NCBI GenBank assembly: GCA_039820405.1 | Contig: JBCBQC010000011.1 | Coordinates: 1-64,000 of the forward strand | DNA from: CALLVY01 sp937899855 | GTDB taxonomy: Bacteria > Bacteroidota > Bacteroidia > Chitinophagales > Saprospiraceae | Direction: 5' to 3' | DNA: 64,000 bases | Notes under the pieces: model-generated | The model's database searches: none | What the model was told of the DNA's origin: nothing | The model's input: the letters and a program-made list of their open reading frames with translations, nothing else | In this document: positions 16,919 through 25,134 of the stretch, in pieces | How the letters are laid out: each line of letters starts with the position of its first letter | Position numbering within the stretch: position 1 is the stretch's first letter | Program-made: the position numbers and the translations under genes

Positions 16919-19117
16919 TTAATTTCCCAGTTCCAGTTGGTTCTGTACGAGATTAAAGTAAGCCCCCCGCCGCGCCACCAGGTCCTGGTGGGTACCCCGC
17001 TCGATCAGGCGCCCCCTTTCGAGTACGATGATCTGATCGGCATTCTTGACCGTACTCAAACGGTGGGCCACTACCACTACGGTGCGCCCTTGGAAAAACT
17101 GGTCCATGTTTTCCATAATCACCTTTTCGTTTTTGGCATCAAGCGCATTGGTGGCCTCGTCAAAAAACAGGTAATCGGGGTCTTTGTACACCGCCCGGGC
17201 GATCAGCAGCCGCTGGCGTTGTCCCTGGCTAATGCCGTTGCCCCGGGGCCCAATCATGGTGTTGTAGCCCAGGGGAAGTTTTTCGATGAAGGGTTGAATG
17301 TTGGCCATCTTTACCGCCTTCAACAACTGGGGCCGTTCTACCCGCTCGGCGCTCTCGGCAATGTTATTGGCGATGGTATCGGAAAAGATGTAGCCATCCT
17401 GCATCACGGCACCGCAGCGATCCCGCCACAAGCGCTGGTTGATGTTTTCGAGCAGTACCCCACCGACGCTGATCCGGCCCGTCGTGGGTTGGTAAAAACC
17501 CAGTAGCAACTTCACCAGGGTGGTTTTCCCGCTCCCACTCGTTCCCACGATGGCGGTGACTTTGCCCTTGGGAATGGAGAGCTCAATATCGCGCAGTACG
17601 GGATCGGACAGTTTGTTGTACTGAAAATTGAGGCCTTCAATCCGCAGGTCCCCCGATTCGGGCAGCAGGTTGATTTTTTGTTCGCCCACCAGATCTTCCT
17701 CCTCCATGGTGTGGATTTCGCCGAGGCGTTCCAGACTGATTTGGGCATCCTGGCCGCTGCGGATAAAGAGGATCATCTGCTGGAGGGGTCCGTTGAGCTG
17801 CCCGATGATATACTGTACGGCCAACATCATCCCGAGGGTCATTTGCCCATCGATCACCGCTTTGGCGGCGACGAAGGAGATGAGAATGTCTTTGAGTTGG
17901 GTGATGAATCCGGCGCCAATATCCTGGTACTGAGAAATGGTGAGGGCTTTGATGCTCACCCGGAAGAGGCGGGCCTGGATATTGGCCCACTGCCAGCGCC
18001 GTTTCTTTTCGCTGTTTTGCAATTTGATCTCCTGCATCCCCTGGATCAATTCGATCAGCATGTTCCGATTTTCGGAAAGCTGCTCAAAATTCAAGTAGTC
18101 GATCTCGCGGCGTTTGCGGAGAAAGATGGTAATCCAGGAGAGGTAGAGCACGCTGGCGACGATAAAGATGCCAAAGATCAGGGCGTTGTAGATCAGCAGG
18201 ACAATGCTAAAGATCAGCAGGTTGAAGAAGGAAAAGAGCGTGATCAGGGTAGAATTGGTCAGGAATTCCTCGATGCGGCGGTGATCGTTGATGCGTTGGA
18301 GCAAGTCACCAATCATTTTGGAGTCGAAAAAGCCAATGGGAAGCTTCATCAACTTGATCAGGAAGTCGGAGAGCAGGTTGACGTTGACGCGGGTACCGAT
18401 GTGGAGCAGGATCCAGCTTTGGATGGTGCTCACGGCGGTTTGGCTCAAAAAGAGCATGAGCTGGGCCAGCAGGATGAGGTAGATGAATTCGATGTTCTGA
18501 TTTTCGATCCCGACGTCGACGATGGCCTGGGTGAGGAAGGGGAAAATCAGTTGGAAAATACTGGCCAGCAGCAATCCGAGCCCCAATTGGGCTACCAGGC
18601 GGCGGTAGGGGGTCAGGTAGCGGAACAGGAAGCCAAAACCCGTTTTTTTGATCGGCTGCTCGCCTTCGCGGGCGTAGAAATCGGGGCTGGGCTCCATCAG
18701 CAGGGCCACGCCCATATTTTGATCGCTGATCCAGTGGCGCTCGAATTCTTTGCGGCTGAGGCGCATTTTGCTTTTGGCCGGATCCGCAATCCAAACGTAC
18801 TTCTTGTTGACGCGGTAGACGACGACGAAGTGCTTTTGCTGCCAGTGTACGATCCCGGGGAGGGGAACGGAGAGCAGGTCCGCTTCCTCATCGCTATCGG
18901 TCTGAAAGGGGATTTTGACGGCGAGGGTACGCATTCCGATGTGTTCGGCCGCTTCGCTGATCCCCCGGATGGAGACGCCCTCGCGGTCGATATAGCTGTG
19001 ATCGCGCAAGTAGGTCAGGGCGTAGTCGCGGCCGTAATGCTTGGCAATCATCCGCAGGCAGGTGGGCCCGCAGTCCATATGATCCAACTGGTGATAATGG
19101 GGGAAGCGTTTTATCAT
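16919..19117 (-). CDS. C39 peptidase-containing ABC exporter (bacteriocin/peptide processing)
   Basis: 732 residues. The N-terminal C39 cysteine peptidase (about 1-130) has HQLDHMDCGPTC with Gln10 and Cys16, His96 (GIVHWQQKHFVVV) and Asp112 (WIADPAKS), so the catalytic set is complete. Such domains cut leader peptides after a Gly-Gly motif. The membrane domain covers about 160-440. The ATPase has GTSGSGKTTL, an unusual signature ISQGQRQRL and Walker B YLFFDEATNALD. It is the first gene of the operon with HlyD and a second ABC. I saw no Gly-Gly leader peptide gene next to it, so the cargo is probably encoded elsewhere. Confidence 0.92.
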   Translation of the reverse strand: MIKRFPHYHQLDHMDCGPTCLRMIAKHYGRDYALTYLRDHSYIDREGVSIRGISEAAEHIGMRTLAVKIPFQTDSDEEADLLSVPLPGIVHWQQKHFVVVYRVNKKYVWIADPAKSKMRLSRKEFERHWISDQNMGVALLMEPSPDFYAREGEQPIKKTGFGFLFRYLTPYRRLVAQLGLGLLLASIFQLIFPFLTQAIVDVGIENQNIEFIYLILLAQLMLFLSQTAVSTIQSWILLHIGTRVNVNLLSDFLIKLMKLPIGFFDSKMIGDLLQRINDHRRIEEFLTNSTLITLFSFFNLLIFSIVLLIYNALIFGIFIVASVLYLSWITIFLRKRREIDYLNFEQLSENRNMLIELIQGMQEIKLQNSEKKRRWQWANIQARLFRVSIKALTISQYQDIGAGFITQLKDILISFVAAKAVIDGQMTLGMMLAVQYIIGQLNGPLQQMILFIRSGQDAQISLERLGEIHTMEEEDLVGEQKINLLPESGDLRIEGLNFQYNKLSDPVLRDIELSIPKGKVTAIVGTSGSGKTTLVKLLLGFYQPTTGRISVGGVLLENINQRLWRDRCGAVMQDGYIFSDTIANNIAESAERVERPQLLKAVKMANIQPFIEKLPLGYNTMIGPRGNGISQGQRQRLLIARAVYKDPDYLFFDEATNALDAKNEKVIMENMDQFFQGRTVVVVAHRLSTVKNADQIIVLERGRLIERGTHQDLVARRGAYFNLVQNQLELGN

Positions 19118-19318
19118 ACGTTCCGGTCGTTCTAAACGGTGTAGTCTTCTTTGGGGGCTTTGAAAACGGTATTGCCGCGCGGTCGTGACGGATTAGTCGT
19201 GAAATCCGGGAGACGCCAACGGCGCATTTCCAAGCCTACCCTCAGGTAAATATAACATTAAATAGGAATTTGTGCATCCCCCACGCGTCCGAGGAGGATT
19301 TCTACCGGTATCACCTGC

Positions 19319-19352
19319 AAAAAAAAGTCCAGATTCGCGGACGAATCTGGAC
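19319..19352 (-). terminator. Rho-independent terminator after gldN
   Basis: A perfect 11-bp stem (GTCCAGATTCG at 19327-19337, CGAATCTGGAC at 19342-19352) with a 4-base loop. On the minus strand it is followed by eight T residues (A tract 19319-19326). It ends the gldLMN transcript 28 bases after the gldN stop. The 200 bases between it and the C39 exporter start (19118-19318) hold no gene; a TATATTTA on the minus strand at 19247-19254 might be a weak -7 box. Confidence 0.9.
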
Positions 19353-19380
19353 TCGGATATCTTGAAATGGATTCTATCAA

Positions 19381-20250
19381 TTAATAGGACCAAAGATCGT
19401 GTTCGAAGTTGAAAATCTCCTGTTTGATTTTGTCGGCTTCCAGGAGCAGGTCGACTCCCGTCAGGTACTCTTTCAAACGGCGGTCGTACACGTTGGACTC
19501 TTTGTAGATGTAGCTCGAAAAGAAACGCATTTCGAGCAGGTCTTCCCAGGTGATGGGACTCGCATCGTTGCCCTGCATGTACACCTTATGGCGCGCCAAC
19601 AATTCGCGACAATCTGGGTAGTAGGACCAGAACATCGGCTTTTCGTAGCGGAAGTTTCCATTTTCATCCTTCACGTCGATGAGCGGAGCAATTCCCAGGA
19701 TACGTACCTGGAGCATCGAGGTTTCTTCGTCAAAAAACCACACCTCCTTGATCCGAAAACGCTTGACGTCCTCGGGGTTGAGCTCATTGCGAACGATTTG
19801 CATCTGTTCTTCATAAGTCTCGGGGTCGAAGGTGATGACCGTATCGACGGTAGCCCCCATGGTGGCGACCTCATTGGGTTCCAGCTTATCGGTAAACTTA
19901 TCGTTTTCCGTACTGTAAACGGTGATGTCTCCATTGACCGCGGCATCCATCAGGATGCTAAAGAAGCGCTCTTCGGGATAGGCAAAGGGCAGGTTCATCT
20001 TTTCCCGGATGTCGATGATGCGCCAGACGCGCTTCTCCCAAAAGATGTCCGCCTCGCGCAGCGGCTGATAGGGAAGGATTTTGCGCTCGTTGATGATTCG
20101 CTTTTCGACAATATCATCTAGGGGCTTATCTTCATCGGGTTCACTAGCTTCGGTAGCCGGGGTGGTTTCGGGAACCTGAGCCGCAGCCGGGTTGGCGAAA
20201 AATACCACTCCGAACAGGACTAGAAATAGAAACTTCAAAACGATCTTCAT
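19381..20250 (-). CDS. gldN: Type IX secretion/gliding protein GldN
   Basis: 289 residues with a signal peptide (MKIVLKFLFLVLFGVVFFAN then PAAAQ). The mature protein has the GldN/PorN pattern: an acidic linker, then PYQPLREADIFWEKRVWRIIDIREK, PFAYPEERFFSILMDA, IKEVWFFDEETSMLQVRILGIAP and MFWSYYPDCRELLARH. GldN is a periplasmic component that forms rings with the lipoprotein GldK in the T9SS, which exports proteins to the cell surface and drives gliding. It is last in the gldKLMN order, 30 bases after gldM, and followed by a strong terminator. Confidence 0.95.
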   Translation of the reverse strand: MKIVLKFLFLVLFGVVFFANPAAAQVPETTPATEASEPDEDKPLDDIVEKRIINERKILPYQPLREADIFWEKRVWRIIDIREKMNLPFAYPEERFFSILMDAAVNGDITVYSTENDKFTDKLEPNEVATMGATVDTVITFDPETYEEQMQIVRNELNPEDVKRFRIKEVWFFDEETSMLQVRILGIAPLIDVKDENGNFRYEKPMFWSYYPDCRELLARHKVYMQGNDASPITWEDLLEMRFFSSYIYKESNVYDRRLKEYLTGVDLLLEADKIKQEIFNFEHDLWSY

Positions 20251-20280
20251 GTCTGAATTACTTTATGGATTATAGGATGA

Positions 20281-21825
20281 CTATTGGATTTTGAACACCA
20301 TCGAGTTGATCTTCCGTCCAGCTTTGTCACCTGGACATCTGGCTTTGATGTTATCAAAGTAGTAGATGTCACCGGGCTTTGCCTGATTAACGAGGCGTTT
20401 TGACTTCGCATTGTATCGGGCCCCCGCATTAACCGATTCGACGGGGTCCTGACGCTTAGCGACGTAGGTCAAATTATAGCCAGCGATCTTACAGATGGCG
20501 TCAAAGTCAAAGTTGTCGAGGAAAGCACCTACCCCACCCTGGGCCTTGAACTCTCCGTTACCCATCGAACCACCCGAGCTCTTGGACAAGCGGGCAACGG
20601 GATCGGGAATCCGCTTGACGCGGAAGTCAAAGGTCGTGGGCTCCAGGCCACCACCAGAAACGGTGATTTTGGATTGCCCTGGGCGATCGGCCGTAGCGAT
20701 AAACTTACCGCGGCCGGCGGACTTGAGCTTGACCCCGGTGGGGTTGACCTTCAAGTCGTTACTGGATACCCCGGCCGCCGATACGGTAATGGGGTTCTCC
20801 ACACCAATGTAGAATACATTCATCTTATCGGCCGAAACCGTGACGGAACGCAGTCCGACTTCGTATTCAAAGGTGCTTTTGTAGGTATTTTTTTCGTTCG
20901 TCACCGGGTTAGTTACCGTGATGGCGGCTTCGTACTTTCTCACCCCGGTCTGGTTGCCCGTCTGCGAAAATTTGGCAACTCCGTCCTTTACGGGCAGGCC
21001 TTTGCCATTGACGCTGATGGATACCCCGGTATTCGAGGAAGCGGAAGCGGAGGCACTCAGAAAGATATCGGTTTCGAATTTCTCCCCTTTGATGATGTAG
21101 GTCCGCTTGGGAGAAGAGACAACCTGGAATTTATCCAGTACGATGTCTTCCCCCCCCACTTTACCCATCAGGTAGTTGAGGATCGCGGATTCGGTGCTCT
21201 TCGCGTCGTTCTTAAACTTGGTGAACATCGGCATGATAGCACCGAGGGGCATCTGCTTGAAGTTGTAGGCCTCCCAGCTATTTTTGTCCTTCGACTTTTG
21301 CCAGGCTTCATCATCAACTTCCATCGTTACACTCGACATAAAGGCCGCGCGATCGGCTTCGTCGACGTAAGTGAGAAACTTGTCGCGGGTCTCGATAATC
21401 CGGTCGTGCAACTCTTTGCCCCGTGCGTCATCGACGAGAATACGGGTGGTGACGTCCTTATTTTTCTTGCCCTTGATCTGACCGCCGTACTTGGGATCGT
21501 CGGCGGGGTAGCGACCGCCACCTTTTTCAACGAGTTCCTCCCAGAGTTCATCGACGTAGGTACAGAATTCTTTGGACAATTCACGAACCGGGCTGGTACG
21601 CTCGGCGTAGGTAGCCAGTTCGGGTTTTTTCTTGGCCAGCTTGGCCACAATATCGGGGATGGGGGCATTGGCAGCGTCCAGTACCGCGTTGGACTTAGAC
21701 AGGCCCTTATCCACCAGTTTGAATGCGTTAAAAATTTCCGCAGATACGTTGAGGGCCAACATCGCTGTCAGTACGAGGTACATGATGTTGATCATCAACT
21801 GCCGCGGCTCCTTAGGTATTGACAT
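20281..21825 (-). CDS. gldM: Type IX secretion/gliding motor protein GldM
   Basis: 514 residues. It starts MSIPKEPRQLMINIMYLVL and has a single N-terminal membrane helix (about residues 10-30), the canonical GldM feature. This helix carries the residues that pair with GldL in the proton-driven motor. The large periplasmic part has a helical first domain (to about residue 220) and beta domains (FQVVSSPKRTYIIKGEKFETDIFL, ENPITVSAAG). The end carries CPGDKAGRKINSMVFKI. Length and order (gldL, gldM, gldN) match the family. GldM spans the periplasm to the GldKN ring. It lies 60 bases after gldL. Confidence 0.95.
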   Translation of the reverse strand: MSIPKEPRQLMINIMYLVLTAMLALNVSAEIFNAFKLVDKGLSKSNAVLDAANAPIPDIVAKLAKKKPELATYAERTSPVRELSKEFCTYVDELWEELVEKGGGRYPADDPKYGGQIKGKKNKDVTTRILVDDARGKELHDRIIETRDKFLTYVDEADRAAFMSSVTMEVDDEAWQKSKDKNSWEAYNFKQMPLGAIMPMFTKFKNDAKSTESAILNYLMGKVGGEDIVLDKFQVVSSPKRTYIIKGEKFETDIFLSASASASSNTGVSISVNGKGLPVKDGVAKFSQTGNQTGVRKYEAAITVTNPVTNEKNTYKSTFEYEVGLRSVTVSADKMNVFYIGVENPITVSAAGVSSNDLKVNPTGVKLKSAGRGKFIATADRPGQSKITVSGGGLEPTTFDFRVKRIPDPVARLSKSSGGSMGNGEFKAQGGVGAFLDNFDFDAICKIAGYNLTYVAKRQDPVESVNAGARYNAKSKRLVNQAKPGDIYYFDNIKARCPGDKAGRKINSMVFKIQ

Positions 21826-21885
21826 ATCCTAGATCTTTTTTTGTTGAGGGAATGAAAAGATGCAATTCGCTCGCGAAGCGTCGAA

Positions 21886-22470
21886 TTAGTTCTTGCCGAT
21901 GTTAGACATGGCCGAGAGTACGTTACCGTAGACGTTGTTCAGCTGACCCAAGTTTTGATTGAGGGCGCTCAACTGGTCTTTGTAGGCTTTCGTATCCTCC
22001 AGGGAATCGTTCAGATTCTCCATGGCATCATTCATTCGCGTGTAGAAATTGGACATGGTCTTGAGCTGCTCGCTCGTACCGGAGAAGTCCACCTCTTGCA
22101 GTGCCTTGAGGGAACCCAGGCTCTTGGACATGGACTGCATTTCGTTCAACATTCCACCCAGCTGTTGCTCGACGATTTCACCGTTCAGTGCGGGTACGGC
22201 ACTGCCCTCACCGGCGGTCAGGGGAGCGATGGTGGAATTATAATTTTCCAGACCGGGATACAGCTTTTCCCAGTAGTAGTCTTTTTCGGGGGGCAATACA
22301 CCAAGGAGCAAGAAGAGGAAAGCTTCCGTCAGCAGACCGGCGGTCAACATCTCTCCACCACCTTCCCAACTTTGGATTTTGAACAGTGCCCCAACCATTA
22401 CGATAGAGGCTCCAACTCCAATGATAAAATTCTTCAAATACTTAAACCAAGATGATTTGTAGAATGCCAT
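21886..22470 (-). CDS. gldL: Type IX secretion/gliding motor protein GldL
   Basis: 194 residues. Two hydrophobic helices at the N-terminus (KNFIIGVGASIVMVGALFKI and MLTAGLLTEAFLFLLLGVLP) are followed by a mostly helical cytoplasmic tail. Both the Glu in the second helix (LLTEAFLF) and the KIQSWEGGGEMLT loop are family hallmarks; the Glu is thought to be the proton-carrying residue. GldL and GldM form the inner-membrane rotary motor of the T9SS. A strong hairpin lies upstream between gldK and this gene, so expression may be partly uncoupled from gldK. The 160 bases before the start may contain a second promoter, but I find no clear consensus. Confidence 0.95.
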   Translation of the reverse strand: MAFYKSSWFKYLKNFIIGVGASIVMVGALFKIQSWEGGGEMLTAGLLTEAFLFLLLGVLPPEKDYYWEKLYPGLENYNSTIAPLTAGEGSAVPALNGEIVEQQLGGMLNEMQSMSKSLGSLKALQEVDFSGTSEQLKTMSNFYTRMNDAMENLNDSLEDTKAYKDQLSALNQNLGQLNNVYGNVLSAMSNIGKN

Positions 22471-22635
22471 TTCTTCGTTCTTTTAGTAGGTTAGTTAAAT
22501 TTATTAGTAAGTGGGTTATTACAATTCGGTGCCTGTAATACACATAAGGCATAACGGTGAAGCGCGAAAAAGTTACACCATCAACCGTAAAAAAGATAAA
22601 TATTTTGGATTTGGCATGTATTGACGTGGAAGGCT

Positions 22636-22671
22636 AAAAAACCGCACGGAGAGGCAATTCTCCGTGCGGTT
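22636..22671 (-). terminator. Strong hairpin between gldK and gldL
   Basis: A perfect 13-bp stem (left arm 22640-22652, loop 22653-22658, right arm 22659-22671). On the minus strand a short T run (A tract 22636-22640) follows, 17 bases after the gldK stop. It looks like a rho-independent terminator or attenuator that splits gldK from gldLMN, or stabilises the gldK message end. Confidence 0.85.
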
Positions 22672-22687
22672 GGCGCAAGCAATGAGC

Positions 22688-23935
22688 TTAGTTGAAATCA
22701 TTGAGCGAGCGTCCGAGGAAGGTAAGTGCGCAGCGGAACCCGATGTAGGACTTGGTGGTATCCTGGAATTCCCAGTGGCGCGTACCCGTTTGAAGGAAGA
22801 ATCCGATGTCTTTCCAGGAGCCCCCCCGGATGACTTTGCGCTTCTCGGCGTCCGAGTCATCTTCCCGAGCGTCGTAGCGCAGATCGGGGTTCAGGTCGTG
22901 GAGGAAGGAGTAAGAATTCTCGTGGAAGGCGGTCGAGGTCCATTCGGCTACGTTACCCGCCATGTTGTACAGGCCGTAGTCGTTGGGGAAGTAAGCATCC
23001 GCTTTTACCGTGTACAAACCACCATCTTCGGGATAGTTTCCACGGCCGGGCTTAAAGTTGGCCAACAAACAGCCTTTGGTATTTCTTAGGTAGTAACCAC
23101 CCCAAGGGAAGGGCGCCAATTCGTGGCCACCGCGGGCGGCGTATTCCCATTCGTGCTCAGTAGGGAGGCGGAAATCTTCCGTATTGATGCCATCGCCCCG
23201 GGCCGACTGGTATTCGTTCCACAGGCTCGTCCGCCAGTATACGAAGGCATTGGCCATCTTCCAGTCGACTCCCACTACCGGATAATCATCAAAGGCGGGG
23301 TGCCAGAAATAATTCCGTGTCATGGGCTCGTTGTAGGAATAGGCAAAATCGCGGACCCAGACCAGGGTGTCGGGGTAGACCAGTACGTCACCGCGCTTGA
23401 TGTGGGAGGTCCGGCTGGCGGTGGGGTTGTGCGCCGCCGCTTGCCAATCGTACCATTCGTACTCGTAGCCAAGCTTGCTGACGTCCAGTTCTTTTTTACC
23501 CGCAAACTTTTCATCATCTTGGTAGAAGAGATCTTCCAGCTCCTCAGCGGACCAGTCGAGTTCGTAATCCCAGATGATGCGTTCGTTGCCGTCTTCATCT
23601 TCTTCGATGTCATCCATCAGGACGTGGGCGATCGAATCGCGCACCCAGTAAACAAACTGGCGGTACTCGTTATTCGTGATTTCGGTATCATCCATGTAAA
23701 AACCCTGGATGGAGATGGTCTTGGGTCTTTGGATAAAAGTACTGGTGACGTCCTGGTCACTGGGACCGATGTGCAGCGTACCGGAGGGAATGTAAACCAT
23801 TCCGTAGGGGTTAATACCTCTCCAGGTGGGGCGATCGAGTACCCCGATCAGTTGACCGTTTTGACGCGTACCACAGGAGGAGAGGATCACCGTCAAAACA
23901 GAGAGAACGGATAAAGTTTGAAGTAATTTTTTCAT
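22688..23935 (-). CDS. gldK: Type IX secretion lipoprotein GldK
   Basis: 415 residues. The signal MKKLLQTLSVLSVLTVILSSC has a lipobox Cys at residue 21. The rest is a formylglycine-generating-enzyme (SUMF1) fold, as in all GldK proteins: GFYMDDTEITNNEYRQFVYW, PVVGVDWKMANAFVYWR, FRLPTEHEWEYAARGG, MAGNVAEWTSTAF and KVIRGGSWKD. GldK is an outer-membrane lipoprotein that forms a ring with GldN. It is the first gene of the cluster, with a good promoter match upstream (23990-24020). Confidence 0.95.
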   Translation of the reverse strand: MKKLLQTLSVLSVLTVILSSCGTRQNGQLIGVLDRPTWRGINPYGMVYIPSGTLHIGPSDQDVTSTFIQRPKTISIQGFYMDDTEITNNEYRQFVYWVRDSIAHVLMDDIEEDEDGNERIIWDYELDWSAEELEDLFYQDDEKFAGKKELDVSKLGYEYEWYDWQAAAHNPTASRTSHIKRGDVLVYPDTLVWVRDFAYSYNEPMTRNYFWHPAFDDYPVVGVDWKMANAFVYWRTSLWNEYQSARGDGINTEDFRLPTEHEWEYAARGGHELAPFPWGGYYLRNTKGCLLANFKPGRGNYPEDGGLYTVKADAYFPNDYGLYNMAGNVAEWTSTAFHENSYSFLHDLNPDLRYDAREDDSDAEKRKVIRGGSWKDIGFFLQTGTRHWEFQDTTKSYIGFRCALTFLGRSLNDFN

Positions 23936-23989
23936 TTTAACACCCGAGTTTTCCTTCAGTTTAGTTGAGCCGCTTGAAAAAAGCGAACG

Positions 23990-24020
23990 TAAATATAGCC
24001 TGTTTGAAAATTATATCAAA
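23990..24020 (-). promoter_or_regulatory. Putative gldK promoter
   Basis: On the minus strand a TTTG (24020-24017) is followed after 19 bases by TATATTTA (23997-23990), close to the Bacteroidota TTTG-N19-TAnnTTTG consensus with one mismatch. A start near 23983 would give a leader of about 48 bases. The surrounding 23936-24135 is otherwise AT-rich and without a gene. Confidence 0.5.
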
Positions 24021-24135
24021 AATTAATTTTTTCTTTTTTGTGAAGCGCCATTATTGTGACGTCTAAAAGCAAAGATGGAACGATTTAATTTTTGAATGTA
24101 GTATTATTACCTAATTATTTAAAACTACTACTTAC

Positions 24136-25116
24136 CTAGCGGTACCGCGTATTGTAGATGATCTGCGGTGGCAAGCCTTTTCCGATCGGTTGGTTGAGGT
24201 TATAGTTTAACATCACCTCGTGTGAACCGGAACTCACGGCATTTAGATTCGATAAGGTCAAGTCGTAGGAATAAGCAAGAGTAAGTCTCTCATTCAGTTT
24301 CAATCCCGCCAAAATGGCTATGGCGTCCACGGTATTTGAGTTATATCCTCTAAACGATGCCCCTCCAAAGATATTGTCGTTGTACTGAACAATTGATGAA
24401 AAATGTATTTCGGTTTGTGCCAGGTCGGAGCGGATTAGCGTGGAAGGGCGTACCGTCCAATTTGTTCCCAAGTCCAAGTTGAGTCCAAAAGTAAGAAAAT
24501 AATTCCGGATCAATTGGATATTGGTACTCTGGTTGTCAAATTCCAAGGTGATTTGCGGTTCGATCAAATTCGTGACGGAAATTCCGGCGTCGATTCGCTC
24601 ATTTTGGTAATAAGCGCCCACATTTACCGTTGGTGCCAAGGCACTAACCGTCCCAAAAGGCAGGAAATTATCGTTGTGGCCGAGGTAATTGCCCTCCACG
24701 AAAGTACCTTCCGGGGTGCGAAGTCGCTGCCCGTCGAGTGACCGCTGTACGATGCCGGCTTCCAAACCCACCGATAATATGCTCTTCTTATTCACTGGTA
24801 ACCAATAACTATACGCTAGCGAAGCCGAAGTATTTCGACTCGCACCGGCCATATCATTCTCAACTTTTATGCCAAGCCCGCCCCCCAGGAAATAGAAGGG
24901 CAGATGGGCATTGATTTGTTGGGTCTCCGGCGATCCCACCAGATTTACCCACTGGTTGCGGTACACCCCCGTGATGCTCAACGAATTGTCCAAACCCGCG
25001 TAGCCCGGGTTGAATCCGTAAGGGTTGAGCATGTACATGGTGTACTGAGGGGCCTGCTGAGCCAAGCTCCAAGTCGCTACCAACAGGATACCCAGCGTTG
25101 TAAATAGTCGGATCAT
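24136..25116 (-). CDS. PorP/SprF family type IX secretion membrane protein
   Basis: 326 residues with signal peptide (MIRLFTTLGILLVATWSLAQ, then QAPQYTMYM). The start QYTMYMLNPYGFNPGYAGL is the hallmark of the PorP/SprF family, followed by outer-membrane beta-strand patterns and a strand-like C-terminus. In gliding bacteria SprF anchors or exports partner surface proteins such as SprB; other paralogues attach T9SS substrates with type B C-terminal domains. No large adhesin partner gene is adjacent. It lies upstream of gldK on the same strand and only 18 bases after the DUF255 gene. The short spacing suggests transcription from the gene before it. Confidence 0.92.
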   Translation of the reverse strand: MIRLFTTLGILLVATWSLAQQAPQYTMYMLNPYGFNPGYAGLDNSLSITGVYRNQWVNLVGSPETQQINAHLPFYFLGGGLGIKVENDMAGASRNTSASLAYSYWLPVNKKSILSVGLEAGIVQRSLDGQRLRTPEGTFVEGNYLGHNDNFLPFGTVSALAPTVNVGAYYQNERIDAGISVTNLIEPQITLEFDNQSTNIQLIRNYFLTFGLNLDLGTNWTVRPSTLIRSDLAQTEIHFSSIVQYNDNIFGGASFRGYNSNTVDAIAILAGLKLNERLTLAYSYDLTLSNLNAVSSGSHEVMLNYNLNQPIGKGLPPQIIYNTRYR

Positions 25117-25134
25117 GTAAGGGTATTTTTATAT

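Noticed and set aside
17678..19135. A 485-residue plus-strand open frame opposite the C39 transporter
   Set aside because: Antisense to the clear C39-ABC gene, whose catalytic and ATPase motifs are intact.
19193..19393. A 66-residue minus-strand frame near the exporter, considered as a leader peptide gene
   Set aside because: It crosses the gldN terminator and gldN stop, has no Gly-Gly leader motif and no plausible signal.
23936..24135. The AT-rich gap before gldK as a small RNA or riboswitch
   Set aside because: No stable long stem was seen; the promoter match is enough to explain the region.
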